The notes below the pieces were generated by a model that worked only from the letters and a program-made list of their open reading frames with translations, had not been told where the DNA came from and did no database searches. Made by a program: the position numbers and the translations under genes. Source: Myxococcales bacterium (GTDB taxonomy: Bacteria > Myxococcota > Polyangia > HGW-17 > SLPX01). From it: DNA of 5,545 nucleotides. Position 1 is the stretch's first letter; every line of letters begins with the position of its first letter. Location: NCBI GenBank assembly GCA_007131745.1, contig SLPX01000373.1, forward strand, positions 1-5,545, read 5' to 3'. Below, piece by piece: positions 1 to 5,545 of this stretch.

Positions 1-145
1 GCCTATGCAAGCCGGAAGGTGTGTTCTAAGCCAACTGGCCCTGGCATCGCGCATCCTCGGAACAACATTGAAGGAAGCGCCCGAGATAAAGGGCCGCAGA
101 TAGCAAAGCATGGCGGGATGGATCGGCGGTAAATGCGATTTGGAC
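1..145. other. Non-coding flank, no gene recognised
   Basis: Apart from the 32-bp repeat copy, I see no gene, tRNA, terminator or promoter I can support. Two open frames on the minus strand span this stretch (3-233 and 26-253), but both run straight through the palindrome and have compositions with many Cys, Arg, Pro and Ala residues and no domain pattern. They are better explained as open frames in GC-rich repeat DNA. Confidence 0.5.
107..138. repeat. 32-bp direct repeat, copy 1
   Basis: This sequence (starting agcatggcgggatgg) is identical over 32 bases to 249-280, exactly 142 bases away. This copy lies outside the palindromic element, seven bases before its left tip. Confidence 0.9.
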
Positions 146-287
146 AACACGCTCGCAGGGCCGCCGAGGCGCTCGCCAGGCAAGGAGCAAGCGAGGGGCC
201 GGCGCAGCGTACTTGATGTACGTGAGCAGGCACCGCAGCGAGCGACGCAGCATGGCGGGATGGATCGGCGGTAAATGCGAGCGTGTT
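146..287. repeat. 142-bp imperfect palindromic element abutting the barrel gene stop
   Basis: The ends are perfect 12-base inverted repeats: aacacgctcgca at 146-157 and its complement at 276-287. Further inside, 161-167 pairs with 265-271 and 174-178 with 253-257. The centre is a cgtac-ttgat-gtacg hairpin at 208-222. The pairs share almost the same midpoint (coordinate sums 430-433), so the whole segment can fold into one long, bulged hairpin in DNA or RNA. It is GC-rich, encodes nothing convincing, and lies just after the last gene of the operon, touching its stop codon at base 287. It could be a non-autonomous, MITE- or REP-like repeat, or a transcript 3' end hairpin. No U-tract follows, so it is not a classical intrinsic terminator. 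Confidence 0.75.
249..280. repeat. 32-bp direct repeat, copy 2 (inside the palindrome's right arm)
   Basis: Identical to 107-138. This copy makes up most of the right arm of the palindrome, and its last five bases (tgcga) belong to the 12-base terminal inverted repeat. The flanks of the two copies do not match. Confidence 0.9.
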
Positions 288-1327
288 TAGAATCGATGGG
301 AAAAATAGGCGCCTGCCTCAAACATATGCGAAAACACGTCCAAGGCACGGGAATCACCGTCCACGTCGAAGAAATGAAAACGCCTGGTTCCGAACAGAAA
401 GGTCGAACCAAGAAGCAAACCGGCTTCAGCCTTTTTACTAAAAGCCCACCCCAACCTTGTCCATCCTCCGGCAACCCCCATCCATCTGTTCATTTCTTCG
501 GTTTCACACCCAATCAAATCGGAACCCGATGCATCCACGAATTGCTTCAATTGAGTGTAATCTCCATAACCAGCGCCTGAAAACGCACCAAGCCTGAACC
601 TTATTCTCCACCACGCCCATTCACCCCAAAGATTGGCATGGAGGGTCCACAAGGAAACTCCTTTGCTGTCTTCGCATTTCACTTGACTCTGAACTTCATC
701 CTCGGGATTGAGTATGGTTGAATCTTCCTTTGTGACCGAGTGAAAGACGACACCGAATCCAAGCCATAGGGAAAAATTGCCGGCAAGGGTCAGTCTCCGG
801 CCCGCTCCGAGACGAATGTGAACCCCCAGACGGGGTTGTCCCTTGTCCGGCTTCAAGGGAGCAGCTAAACCGAACCCGACATCCAGAACCCAGAGCCTCT
901 CCATCGCTCCTATGGGCCGCGGGGTGCGTTTGGAAGGTCGACGTCGGCGAAACGGAGCTTCACCCTCCGTATCGAGGATCTCTTCTTCATCTTCTTCTTC
1001 AGAATCCGTTTGTTCATCCGCGGAATAGTCCTTGGCATCGTCCCGCTGAATCAGTCCGTTTTCACCTTCCGGATCTGATTCACCAACATCCCGTCCCGTT
1101 TCATGACCGGCTTCAGGATCCCCGGATTGCCCATCATGGTCGTAATCTTCAAGGGAATCGGAATCTTCAGAATTCTCGATTAAATGTCCGTCATCGGATA
1201 CCGCCTCCGAATCCATTCTGGATCCGCCCCATGCGATACCTGGAAAAAAAAGTAAGAACAGCGCAGCTGCGACAAACTTCATTACATCGTAGTGCAGGGT
1301 CGTTGAATTCTTTACACGTAATATCAA
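287..1327 (-). CDS. Secreted acidic protein with C-terminal outer-membrane beta-barrel, fifth gene of the bat operon
   Basis: 346 residues from a TTG at 1327; no named family recognised. TTG is chosen because GAGGT sits six bases upstream, whereas the in-frame ATG at 1282 (331 residues) has no binding site. The signal peptide is clear with either start (hydrophobic core FVAAALFLLFFPGIA, cleavage near AWG/GS, about residue 34). Residues about 39-124 are a low-complexity acidic region, with 36 Asp/Glu in 86 positions. It includes DYDHDGQSGDPE (61-72), which fits a calcium-binding EF-hand or thrombospondin type-3 loop. A basic stretch (RRRRPSKRTPRP, 127-138) follows. From about 144 the sequence has alternating hydrophobic and aromatic strands with Gly/Tyr/Trp and ends in FEAGAYFSHRF. 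The terminal Phe after alternating residues is the BAM recognition signature of outer-membrane barrels. About 200 residues suit a barrel of roughly 8-10 strands. Cys218 and Cys274 lie in predicted loops and could form a disulfide. The stop codon abuts a palindromic repeat, but the intact barrel end shows the gene is not truncated. Confidence 0.8.
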   Translation of the reverse strand: MILRVKNSTTLHYDVMKFVAAALFLLFFPGIAWGGSRMDSEAVSDDGHLIENSEDSDSLEDYDHDGQSGDPEAGHETGRDVGESDPEGENGLIQRDDAKDYSADEQTDSEEEDEEEILDTEGEAPFRRRRPSKRTPRPIGAMERLWVLDVGFGLAAPLKPDKGQPRLGVHIRLGAGRRLTLAGNFSLWLGFGVVFHSVTKEDSTILNPEDEVQSQVKCEDSKGVSLWTLHANLWGEWAWWRIRFRLGAFSGAGYGDYTQLKQFVDASGSDLIGCETEEMNRWMGVAGGWTRLGWAFSKKAEAGLLLGSTFLFGTRRFHFFDVDGDSRALDVFSHMFEAGAYFSHRF

Positions 1328-1333
1328 TACCGG

Positions 1334-1338
1334 ACCTC
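1334..1338 (-). promoter_or_regulatory. Shine-Dalgarno for the TTG start of the barrel gene, overlapping the batE stop
   Basis: GAGGT on the minus strand: its first two bases are the last two of the batE TGA, and six bases separate it from the TTG at 1327. This is the best ribosome-binding match near the gene and decides for the rare TTG over the ATG at 1282. It suggests translational coupling with batE. Confidence 0.6.
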
Positions 1339-2155
1339 ACAGCTTTCCAATTGTACGACGCTCAACCCAACCTTCCAACCCATTAGCCAACTGTATTTTA
1401 TACCACTCCATGTCCGACTCCAACAGGCGGATCTTCAAGCCCTGGTGAATTTTGAACGAGGACACGGCATTTGAACGGGGACCCTCGCGCACCTCCACGA
1501 CATTTTCAAGAACAATACCCTGTGGCACGTTACGATCATAGTGAAATCGGCCTGCAAGCAGGAGTCCGAACACAAGCGCAGCGATCCCGAAAAGACTTCC
1601 TCCACTTGCAGCCAAAACTCTTTTAACCCCTTTTTTCAGGAAATAAAGAGAAACCAAAAACCCGAAACAGAGATACCAGAACAAAAGAAACCAGAAAACC
1701 ATGGTCTTGGGAGTCAAAGCCGAAACCATCCTTACCCAGAAGGGATCCATCAACGGACCGACCACTTCGTCGCCGGCCTTTCTCTTTGAAGCCTCTCGGG
1801 CAATTTCCAGGTTGAACGCGGCCGATTTATGCCCCGGAGCTATCTGCAACGCGCGTTCGTAATTGTATACAGCGCGTCCCAATTGCCCGATTCGAAAATA
1901 AGCATTCCCCAGGTTATAGAATACGTCTTCATGAAAGATGTTTTGATGCAACACGATTCTCTCGTATAATCCAGCGGCAACCTCGTACCTTCCCTCCAGA
2001 TAGGCATCATTGGCTCTATTAAACAAACTCCCGGGCGAATCTCCTGCGGCCACGCTGTTTGAAAAACACAAAAGCGCAAGAACCGTCGCGCACAATGAGT
2101 AACGCACGAAGAGACTCTTTTTACACGAAACTCTGTAGAATCCTTTATTTTCCAT
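1337..2155 (-). CDS. batE: BatE-type protein: signal peptide, TPR, two membrane helices, SH3-like domain
   Basis: 272 residues starting at ATG 2155, inside the last codons of batD; there is no strong Shine-Dalgarno, so translation is probably coupled. The signal peptide is residues about 1-37 (hydrophobic LCATVLALLCF, then SVAA/GD). Two TPR units follow: about 41-74 (LFNRANDAYLEGRYEVAAGLYERI) and 78-111 (FYNLGNAYFRIGQLGRAVYNYERAL, then QIAPGH), with a capping helix to about 125. Two hydrophobic helices at about 152-173 and 184-203 place the middle in the inner membrane. The C-terminus (about 212-272) is a bacterial SH3-like domain: VVEVREGPRSNAVSSFKIHQG, then WYKIQLANGLEGWVERRTIGKL, with the typical 'V-R-x-G-P' and 'G-x-x-G-W-V' elements. 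TPR plus SH3 is the usual BatE layout. The SH3 domain may bind peptidoglycan or a protein partner in the periplasm; this is inference from the fold. The next gene begins nine bases after the stop. Confidence 0.9.
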   Translation of the reverse strand: MENKGFYRVSCKKSLFVRYSLCATVLALLCFSNSVAAGDSPGSLFNRANDAYLEGRYEVAAGLYERIVLHQNIFHEDVFYNLGNAYFRIGQLGRAVYNYERALQIAPGHKSAAFNLEIAREASKRKAGDEVVGPLMDPFWVRMVSALTPKTMVFWFLLFWYLCFGFLVSLYFLKKGVKRVLAASGGSLFGIAALVFGLLLAGRFHYDRNVPQGIVLENVVEVREGPRSNAVSSFKIHQGLKIRLLESDMEWYKIQLANGLEGWVERRTIGKL

Positions 2156-4046
2156 TGGATTGCTTTTCAGCCGAATCGGCTTTCACTCTCCTGGTTTTTT
2201 CTATCCTGCCGCAAACACCCCGCACTCTCTTAAGTGTCTCCTCCATCTCCTCGGTGCTTGATGCGGCCTTTGCAAAACGTGCAAAATCACAAACCTGCAG
2301 CTCCCTAATCACTTCTTCCGCCAGATCATTTCCAAAACCCTTTGAAAGGAGAAGATCTTGAAGCTCATCACTGGTTAGACCGCGTACATTTTCCCCGAGC
2401 TTCTCGCCTACAATCTCCAGCAAAACACGTGAAACCTCGGCAAAAAACCCGGATCCGTCTCCATCCAGCATTTTTCTTCGCGCTGTTCTGAACCTTTGTC
2501 GGATCTTTCCCTTGACCCTTCGCCAACGCTTGGCATCCGTCTCCCGGTTGAACCTTTCCCTCAAACGAAAAAAGAAAAACACACCAAGCAACACCGCAGG
2601 GGGAAACAAAACCAGCAAATTGAAAAACCATGTAGAATGAAACCTATATCCCAAACGATTTCGGATCCTTGCTTTCGTCCTTATCGGCTTGATAGACCGC
2701 ATCAACACATTCACTTCCCCGGCCGCCGCCCCGTCAAGGGTATCCGTCTTGAGATCTCCTTCCACCTCAACGGTAAGCGGTTGCGTTTCCGCCACATGGT
2801 ATGACTCACTTCGAGGGTTGAAATATGCCAACGCAACCGGGGGAATCTCTCGTTTCCCGCTTTCAACAGCAATTAGTACGTATTCAAAAACCTTTCTTCC
2901 TCTGATAACATCCCCGGACTCCACCTCGACCACGGGTTCCGATTGCCTCAGTTTGAACCCTTCTATTTCCTCGAGTGGTTTAATTTCCAAGTCCGCGGGG
3001 TGTCCCTTTCCTTCGACTACCAGCTTCAACACAATCGCTTCACCGGCCTTGACCTTGTTACGGTCAACCGAAGATGAAATGGAAAAATCCCCGACGTTGT
3101 ATGGAGAAAATCCATCGGGCCGACCATCCACTGGAAGCGGTTTTATTTCCAGTTCCACTGGAGCAGATCGCCTTTGGACCGCTTCACGCCGCAATTGATA
3201 CCTTGTTCTGACTGTCTCCAGCCTGACCTCGAGAGGAGAAATCTTGAGTGTTCCTGTTTTTTTCGGAAACACGGCTTTTTTGTATAGCGGAGTAACCCCG
3301 TACTCCCTTCCTTCTATGACCCGGCGCTCGGACCTGGTCTTTGGGCCAATCTGGTAGATCTCTTCAACGAGAAATTCATCAAAGGAGGGGATCCGAACCG
3401 GGGCAAAACCAACCAATTGGCTCTCATGATAAGCAAACCAACTCAGGTTTATCTGCTCTCCCAAATAAACCGTCTTCCTGTCTGCATGAACCTGGACGAA
3501 AACCGAGCCATCCTCGGCCGGGGGAACGACATCTGTTGAGGGTCCCGCGGGCGGAGGAACCTGACCTTCAGATACTTCTACAACAATGGGCCTGGACGAA
3601 TAACGCCTGTTTCCGACCCTGACCGTGGCCGGCCCTATTCTGAGTTTCCCGGTTTTTGTTGGACGGAGATTGTACTTTCGCGTATGGGAGGTAACCTTTT
3701 CAGCGGTTCCGCTTCCAAATGTTATCTGGGTGGACTGAGAAGTACTCGTACCCGAAACGTTGAAACCTTCCATCGCCGGCTCGATGAATTCGTCATAACC
3801 GCTCCCTCCAAGCGTCCCTCCTCTTACAGGCACCACCGTCGTCACGGTCACATCCAAAACCACGATGTCATCCCGAGATATTCTACGAGAAGACACTTCC
3901 GCGCTTATTTCCACCCTGGCGTTTGCCCCGCTTCCCGCAGGTTTTTGGGCGAACAAGCCGGCCGGAAACAAGGCCGATGAAACAATCAGCGCGGCCAAGT
4001 ATATGGAGCGAATCGAATAAATCATAATTCTGCTCTGAACTCTCAC
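2145..4046 (-). CDS. batD: BatD, signal-peptide and Ig-like membrane protein
   Basis: 633 residues from the GTG at 4046, which overlaps the batC stop as GTGA and has GGTGAT (complementary to the 16S tail) six bases upstream. An ATG at 4025 gives a shorter, equally good signal peptide with a weaker binding site; a TTG at 4049 is less likely. Order: signal peptide about 1-33 (hydrophobic LAALIVSSALFPAG, then LFA/Q). First BatD beta-sandwich about 45-158, with the family signature of an FNVSGTSTSQS strand, then YNLRPTKTGKLRIGPATVRV. A Pro-rich linker follows, then a second beta domain about 181-303 (FPKKTGTLKISPLEV) and a third about 320-429. A transmembrane helix lies at about 473-493 (WFFNLLVLFPPAVLLGVFFFF). 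A basic, helical cytoplasmic part of about 140 residues contains VSRVLLEIVGEKLGENVRGLTSDELQDLL. Length and layout are normal for BatD. It probably presents its Ig-like domains in the periplasm, joined to BatA/BatB in the inner membrane. Its 3' end overlaps batE by 11 bases. Confidence 0.92.
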   Translation of the reverse strand: MRVQSRIMIYSIRSIYLAALIVSSALFPAGLFAQKPAGSGANARVEISAEVSSRRISRDDIVVLDVTVTTVVPVRGGTLGGSGYDEFIEPAMEGFNVSGTSTSQSTQITFGSGTAEKVTSHTRKYNLRPTKTGKLRIGPATVRVGNRRYSSRPIVVEVSEGQVPPPAGPSTDVVPPAEDGSVFVQVHADRKTVYLGEQINLSWFAYHESQLVGFAPVRIPSFDEFLVEEIYQIGPKTRSERRVIEGREYGVTPLYKKAVFPKKTGTLKISPLEVRLETVRTRYQLRREAVQRRSAPVELEIKPLPVDGRPDGFSPYNVGDFSISSSVDRNKVKAGEAIVLKLVVEGKGHPADLEIKPLEEIEGFKLRQSEPVVEVESGDVIRGRKVFEYVLIAVESGKREIPPVALAYFNPRSESYHVAETQPLTVEVEGDLKTDTLDGAAAGEVNVLMRSIKPIRTKARIRNRLGYRFHSTWFFNLLVLFPPAVLLGVFFFFRLRERFNRETDAKRWRRVKGKIRQRFRTARRKMLDGDGSGFFAEVSRVLLEIVGEKLGENVRGLTSDELQDLLLSKGFGNDLAEEVIRELQVCDFARFAKAASSTEEMEETLKRVRGVCGRIEKTRRVKADSAEKQSNGK

Positions 4047-5083
4047 CAATCCATCACCGGTGGTCTTCCGGCAGGCATTTGAGATTTTTGTATCTCCCTT
4101 CGCTGCTCCCTTTGCTGTCTCTCAAGCCTGTCAAGGGCCCGCTCTGCTTCACGCCGCCTTTCCTCTTTCGGATCGTAGGGTTGTTCCTGCTGATCTTGTT
4201 GATCCTGCTGCTTATCTTCCTTTTGGTCTTGCTTGTCCTGCTTGTCCTGTTGGTCTTGGTCGTCTTGCTTGTCCTGCTTGTCCTGTTGATCTTGGTCGTC
4301 TTGCTTGTCCTGCTTGTCCTGTTGATCTTGGTCGTCTTGCTTGTCCTTCTTGTCCTGTTGATCTTGGTCGTCTTGCTTGTCTTGCTTGTCCTGTTCACAA
4401 CGTTCAGCGTATAACGCAGCCACGCGCGCCGCCTCTTCCTTAACCGAATCAGCTACCTCCATTCCTCTCACGGCCAACTCCAAGTTCCACTTCGCTCTGA
4501 AATGGGATGATTGTCTCAATAACACATTTCGGTACTCGCCCACAGATTTCTCTAAAAGCGACCTCGCTGCGACATGTTTTTCCGCAGCTTCCTTGTACGT
4601 TGCCGCAGCCTGTCTCAAAATTTCACAAGCTTCCTGCGGCGGCTCACCGTCCCGCTCCAAACCGGCCTCCCTCGCCTTTTGAAACAACTCTGATGCTTCG
4701 AGCACCTTCTTGTTGCCTTCCTCCACCTTCGTTCTGGACATCTTGGTGTAAGCGTTTCCAAGATTGTAACGAGCCTTCAACCTTAGAGCGCTGTCTCCCT
4801 TGGTGGATGCTTCCATGAACTCTTTTACCGCTTCTTCCGGTTTTCCGGCGCCCATCAAAGCAAGCGCGCGATTGTAACTCAGCTCCGGTATGCGCCCCAG
4901 GCTTTTGGACGCCCTGTCGTATGCATCCAGGGCATCCTCGCTTTTTCCCTGGGCCAGCATCCCGTTGCCGCTTTCCACGTCCCGGTTGGGTCTCTGTAAA
5001 AAACTCCATCCGGGCAATACGGAAAAGGACATCACCATAATCCAAAATACACCAGCGCTTTTATTCATCCTATTGTTAGACAT
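4043..5083 (-). CDS. batC: BatC-type periplasmic TPR protein with D/K/Q tandem-repeat tail
   Basis: 346 residues from the ATG at 5083. This start is preferred because GGAG lies 10 bases upstream and a short basic N-terminus leads straight into a signal peptide or anchor (AGVFWIMVMSFSVLPGWSF, about residues 10-28). An in-frame TTG at 5146 would add 21 charged residues and has no clear ribosome binding site; an ATG at 5068 is also possible. Residues about 33-209 are helical with TPR character: the units around SYNRALALMGAGKPEEAVKEF and ARYNLGNAYTK carry the usual N-A-L/G-A spacing. The helices between about 115 and 185 are longer than a plain TPR array. Residues 230-289 are five 12-residue repeats rich in D, K and Q, followed by a Q/D stretch to about 301. 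The tail (303-346) is an E/R-rich amphipathic helix ending in PVMDW, close to the terminal 'DW' I associate with BatC proteins. It is likely a periplasmic scaffold for the VWA and BatD partners. The stop overlaps the batD start (GTGA). The family assignment is secure; the molecular role is inferred. Confidence 0.86.
   Translation of the reverse strand: MSNNRMNKSAGVFWIMVMSFSVLPGWSFLQRPNRDVESGNGMLAQGKSEDALDAYDRASKSLGRIPELSYNRALALMGAGKPEEAVKEFMEASTKGDSALRLKARYNLGNAYTKMSRTKVEEGNKKVLEASELFQKAREAGLERDGEPPQEACEILRQAAATYKEAAEKHVAARSLLEKSVGEYRNVLLRQSSHFRAKWNLELAVRGMEVADSVKEEAARVAALYAERCEQDKQDKQDDQDQQDKKDKQDDQDQQDKQDKQDDQDQQDKQDKQDDQDQQDKQDKQDQKEDKQQDQQDQQEQPYDPKEERRREAERALDRLERQQREQRREIQKSQMPAGRPPVMDW
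4053..4058 (-). promoter_or_regulatory. Shine-Dalgarno for the batD GTG start, inside the batC 3' end
   Basis: GGTGAT on the minus strand, six bases before GTG at 4046. It lies within the last codons of batC, so batD translation is likely coupled to batC termination. The competing ATG at 4025 has only a GAG seven bases upstream. Confidence 0.45.
4217..4396 (-). repeat. 36-bp in-frame tandem repeat, five units, inside batC
   Basis: Five consecutive 36-bp units encode 12 residues each, consensus QQDKQDKQDDQD. The units starting at plus-strand 4254 and 4290 are identical over all 36 bases. The unit at 4326 differs by one base (giving KKD) and the unit at 4362 by two. The unit nearest 4217 is degraded at one end. 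Inside each unit there is a finer three-residue rhythm (DKQ, DKQ, DDQ, DQQ), so the array probably grew from a 9-bp motif before the 36-bp unit was copied. The near identity at the DNA level points to recent expansion by slippage or unequal recombination. The encoded stretch should be a disordered, highly polar linker between the TPR part and the C-terminal helix. Confidence 0.95.
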
Positions 5084-5093
5084 CTTATCCCGT

Positions 5094-5097
5094 CTCC
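5094..5097 (-). promoter_or_regulatory. Shine-Dalgarno supporting the batC ATG
   Basis: GGAG on the minus strand, 10 bases before the ATG at 5083. It decides between this start and the earlier TTG at 5146, whose upstream bases (within 17 bases of the batB stop) show no purine-rich match. Confidence 0.55.
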
Positions 5098-5163
5098 ATC
5101 CATAAGAAACTCTATCATACCGGGCATACCTGTCGAGGCGGCTCAAGCTCGCAAGCCATTTGC

Positions 5164-5545
5164 TCAGGAACCGCTCGACTTTCTATCCTTCAATGTAAGC
5201 TCCAAAAGAAGGAGGAAAAGAGCGGGAAACAAAAACCAGTGGTATTGTTCAACGCGTCTTCGCCTCATCCGCGCTCTGGTCTCGGCTCTTTTCAAACCTT
5301 TCATCTCGTCTAGAATTTTCCTCATACCAAAATCAGCAGGAGTAGCCCTAAAATATCGTCCCTCTGTTATTTCAGCCATTTTGATCAAGGTCTCTTCATC
5401 CAAACGGGTGACGACGGGTTTTCCCTCCGGATCTTTCATGGTTCCGACGACTTCTCCATCGTCGGTTACAAGTGGCACCAGATCACCGCTCCTGGAACCG
5501 ATTCCGAGAGCGAGAATCTTTATGTCCAACTTCGCCGCCAACTCA
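5164..5545 (-). CDS. batB: BatB-like VWA-domain membrane protein, C-terminal fragment (5' end outside window)
   Basis: Only the last 126 residues are visible; the frame stays open to the right edge, so the true start is outside. The fragment begins in the final part of a von Willebrand factor A fold (strand with ILALGIGS), followed by the segment typical of BatA/BatB: a short loop with a Gly-rich turn (DDGEVVG), then LDEETLIKMAEITEGRYFRA. This matches the family pattern in which a leucine-aspartate stretch leads to an 'A-x-x-T-x-G-x-Y' motif. A very basic segment (RARMRRRR, about visible residues 90-97) precedes one hydrophobic helix (about 102-117, WFLFPALFLLLLEL) and a short polar tail, giving a C-terminal membrane anchor. 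The MIDAS metal-site DxSxS motif would lie upstream and cannot be checked. BatA and BatB are paralogues; position directly before a batC-type TPR gene favours BatB. It ends about 80 bases before the preferred batC start and is probably co-transcribed with it. Confidence 0.82.
   Translation of the reverse strand, partial: ELAAKLDIKILALGIGSRSGDLVPLVTDDGEVVGTMKDPEGKPVVTRLDEETLIKMAEITEGRYFRATPADFGMRKILDEMKGLKRAETRARMRRRRVEQYHWFLFPALFLLLLELTLKDRKSSGS

Noticed and set aside
3..253. Two overlapping minus-strand open frames near the left edge
   Set aside because: Both pass through the palindrome and one copy of the 32-bp repeat, have no domain or ribosome site, and look like chance open frames in GC-rich repeat DNA.
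107..280. Target-site duplication flanking an inserted element
   Set aside because: The 32-bp copies do not flank the palindrome symmetrically: one is outside and the other is inside its right arm.
146..287. Intrinsic transcription terminator after the last gene
   Set aside because: The hairpin potential is real but no run of T follows on the minus strand, and the element is much longer than a typical terminator; kept as a repeat instead.
2689..3198. Plus-strand Ser/Thr-rich open frame of 169 codons
   Set aside because: It lies wholly antisense to well-supported BatD beta domains.
4217..4396. 36-bp repeats that could suggest a CRISPR array
   Set aside because: The units are directly adjacent with no spacers, keep the reading frame of batC, and encode a D/K/Q-rich tail expected in this family.
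4079..4414. Plus-strand open frame with a Leu/Val-rich repetitive product
   Set aside because: It is the antisense of the D/K/Q repeat; the leucine-rich pattern is a by-product of the complement and there is no start context or family pattern.
5084..5146. N-terminal extension of BatC from a TTG at 5146
   Set aside because: The extra 21 residues are charged, lie before a good signal peptide, and the TTG lacks a Shine-Dalgarno, unlike the ATG at 5083.
5141..5158. Small inverted repeat (ggct...agcc) in the gap between batB and batC
   Set aside because: Only four Watson-Crick pairs plus two wobbles; too weak to call a regulatory hairpin.

Overview
The window holds the tail of a bat-type operon (named from the Bacteroides aerotolerance locus). 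Every convincing gene is on the minus strand, so transcription runs from high to low coordinates. In transcription order: the C-terminal part of a BatA/BatB-type VWA membrane protein (cut by the right edge), a BatC-type TPR protein with a repetitive D/K/Q tail, a BatD protein, a BatE-type TPR/SH3 protein, and a fifth gene encoding a secreted, very acidic protein that ends in a predicted outer-membrane beta-barrel. The genes are tightly packed: batC and batD overlap by 4 bases, batD and batE by 11, and the barrel gene starts 9 bases after batE with its Shine-Dalgarno overlapping the batE stop. The five genes probably share one transcript, whose promoter lies outside the window.

The organism is a diderm (Gram-negative) bacterium. 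There are several Sec signal peptides, and the last gene ends in a barrel strand with a terminal phenylalanine. Similar bat gene orders are known in Bacteroidota, Leptospira and several deltaproteobacterial lineages. Base composition looks intermediate, and the GC-rich palindromic repeat resembles dispersed intergenic repeats of deltaproteobacterial genomes. I lean to Desulfobacterota or a relative, but the sequence does not settle the phylum.

Layout: 1-286 is non-coding and repetitive. It contains a 142-bp imperfect palindrome (146-287) whose outer tip abuts the stop codon of the barrel gene, and a 32-bp perfect direct repeat (107-138 and 249-280). 287-1327 is the barrel gene, 1337-2155 batE, 2145-4046 batD, 4043-5083 batC, and 5164-5545 the batB-like fragment. 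The only gap of note between genes is the roughly 80 bases between batB and the preferred batC start.

Working together: Bat proteins are thought to form an inner-membrane and periplasmic assembly, with VWA (MIDAS) proteins, a large Ig-like BatD and TPR scaffolds. Such operons usually follow a MoxR AAA+ ATPase and a DUF58 protein, which would lie beyond the right edge. The exact function is unresolved. The co-transcribed barrel gene suggests that in this organism the assembly may act on, or connect to, the outer membrane. Nothing here looks like a defence system, prophage, CRISPR array or RNA gene.
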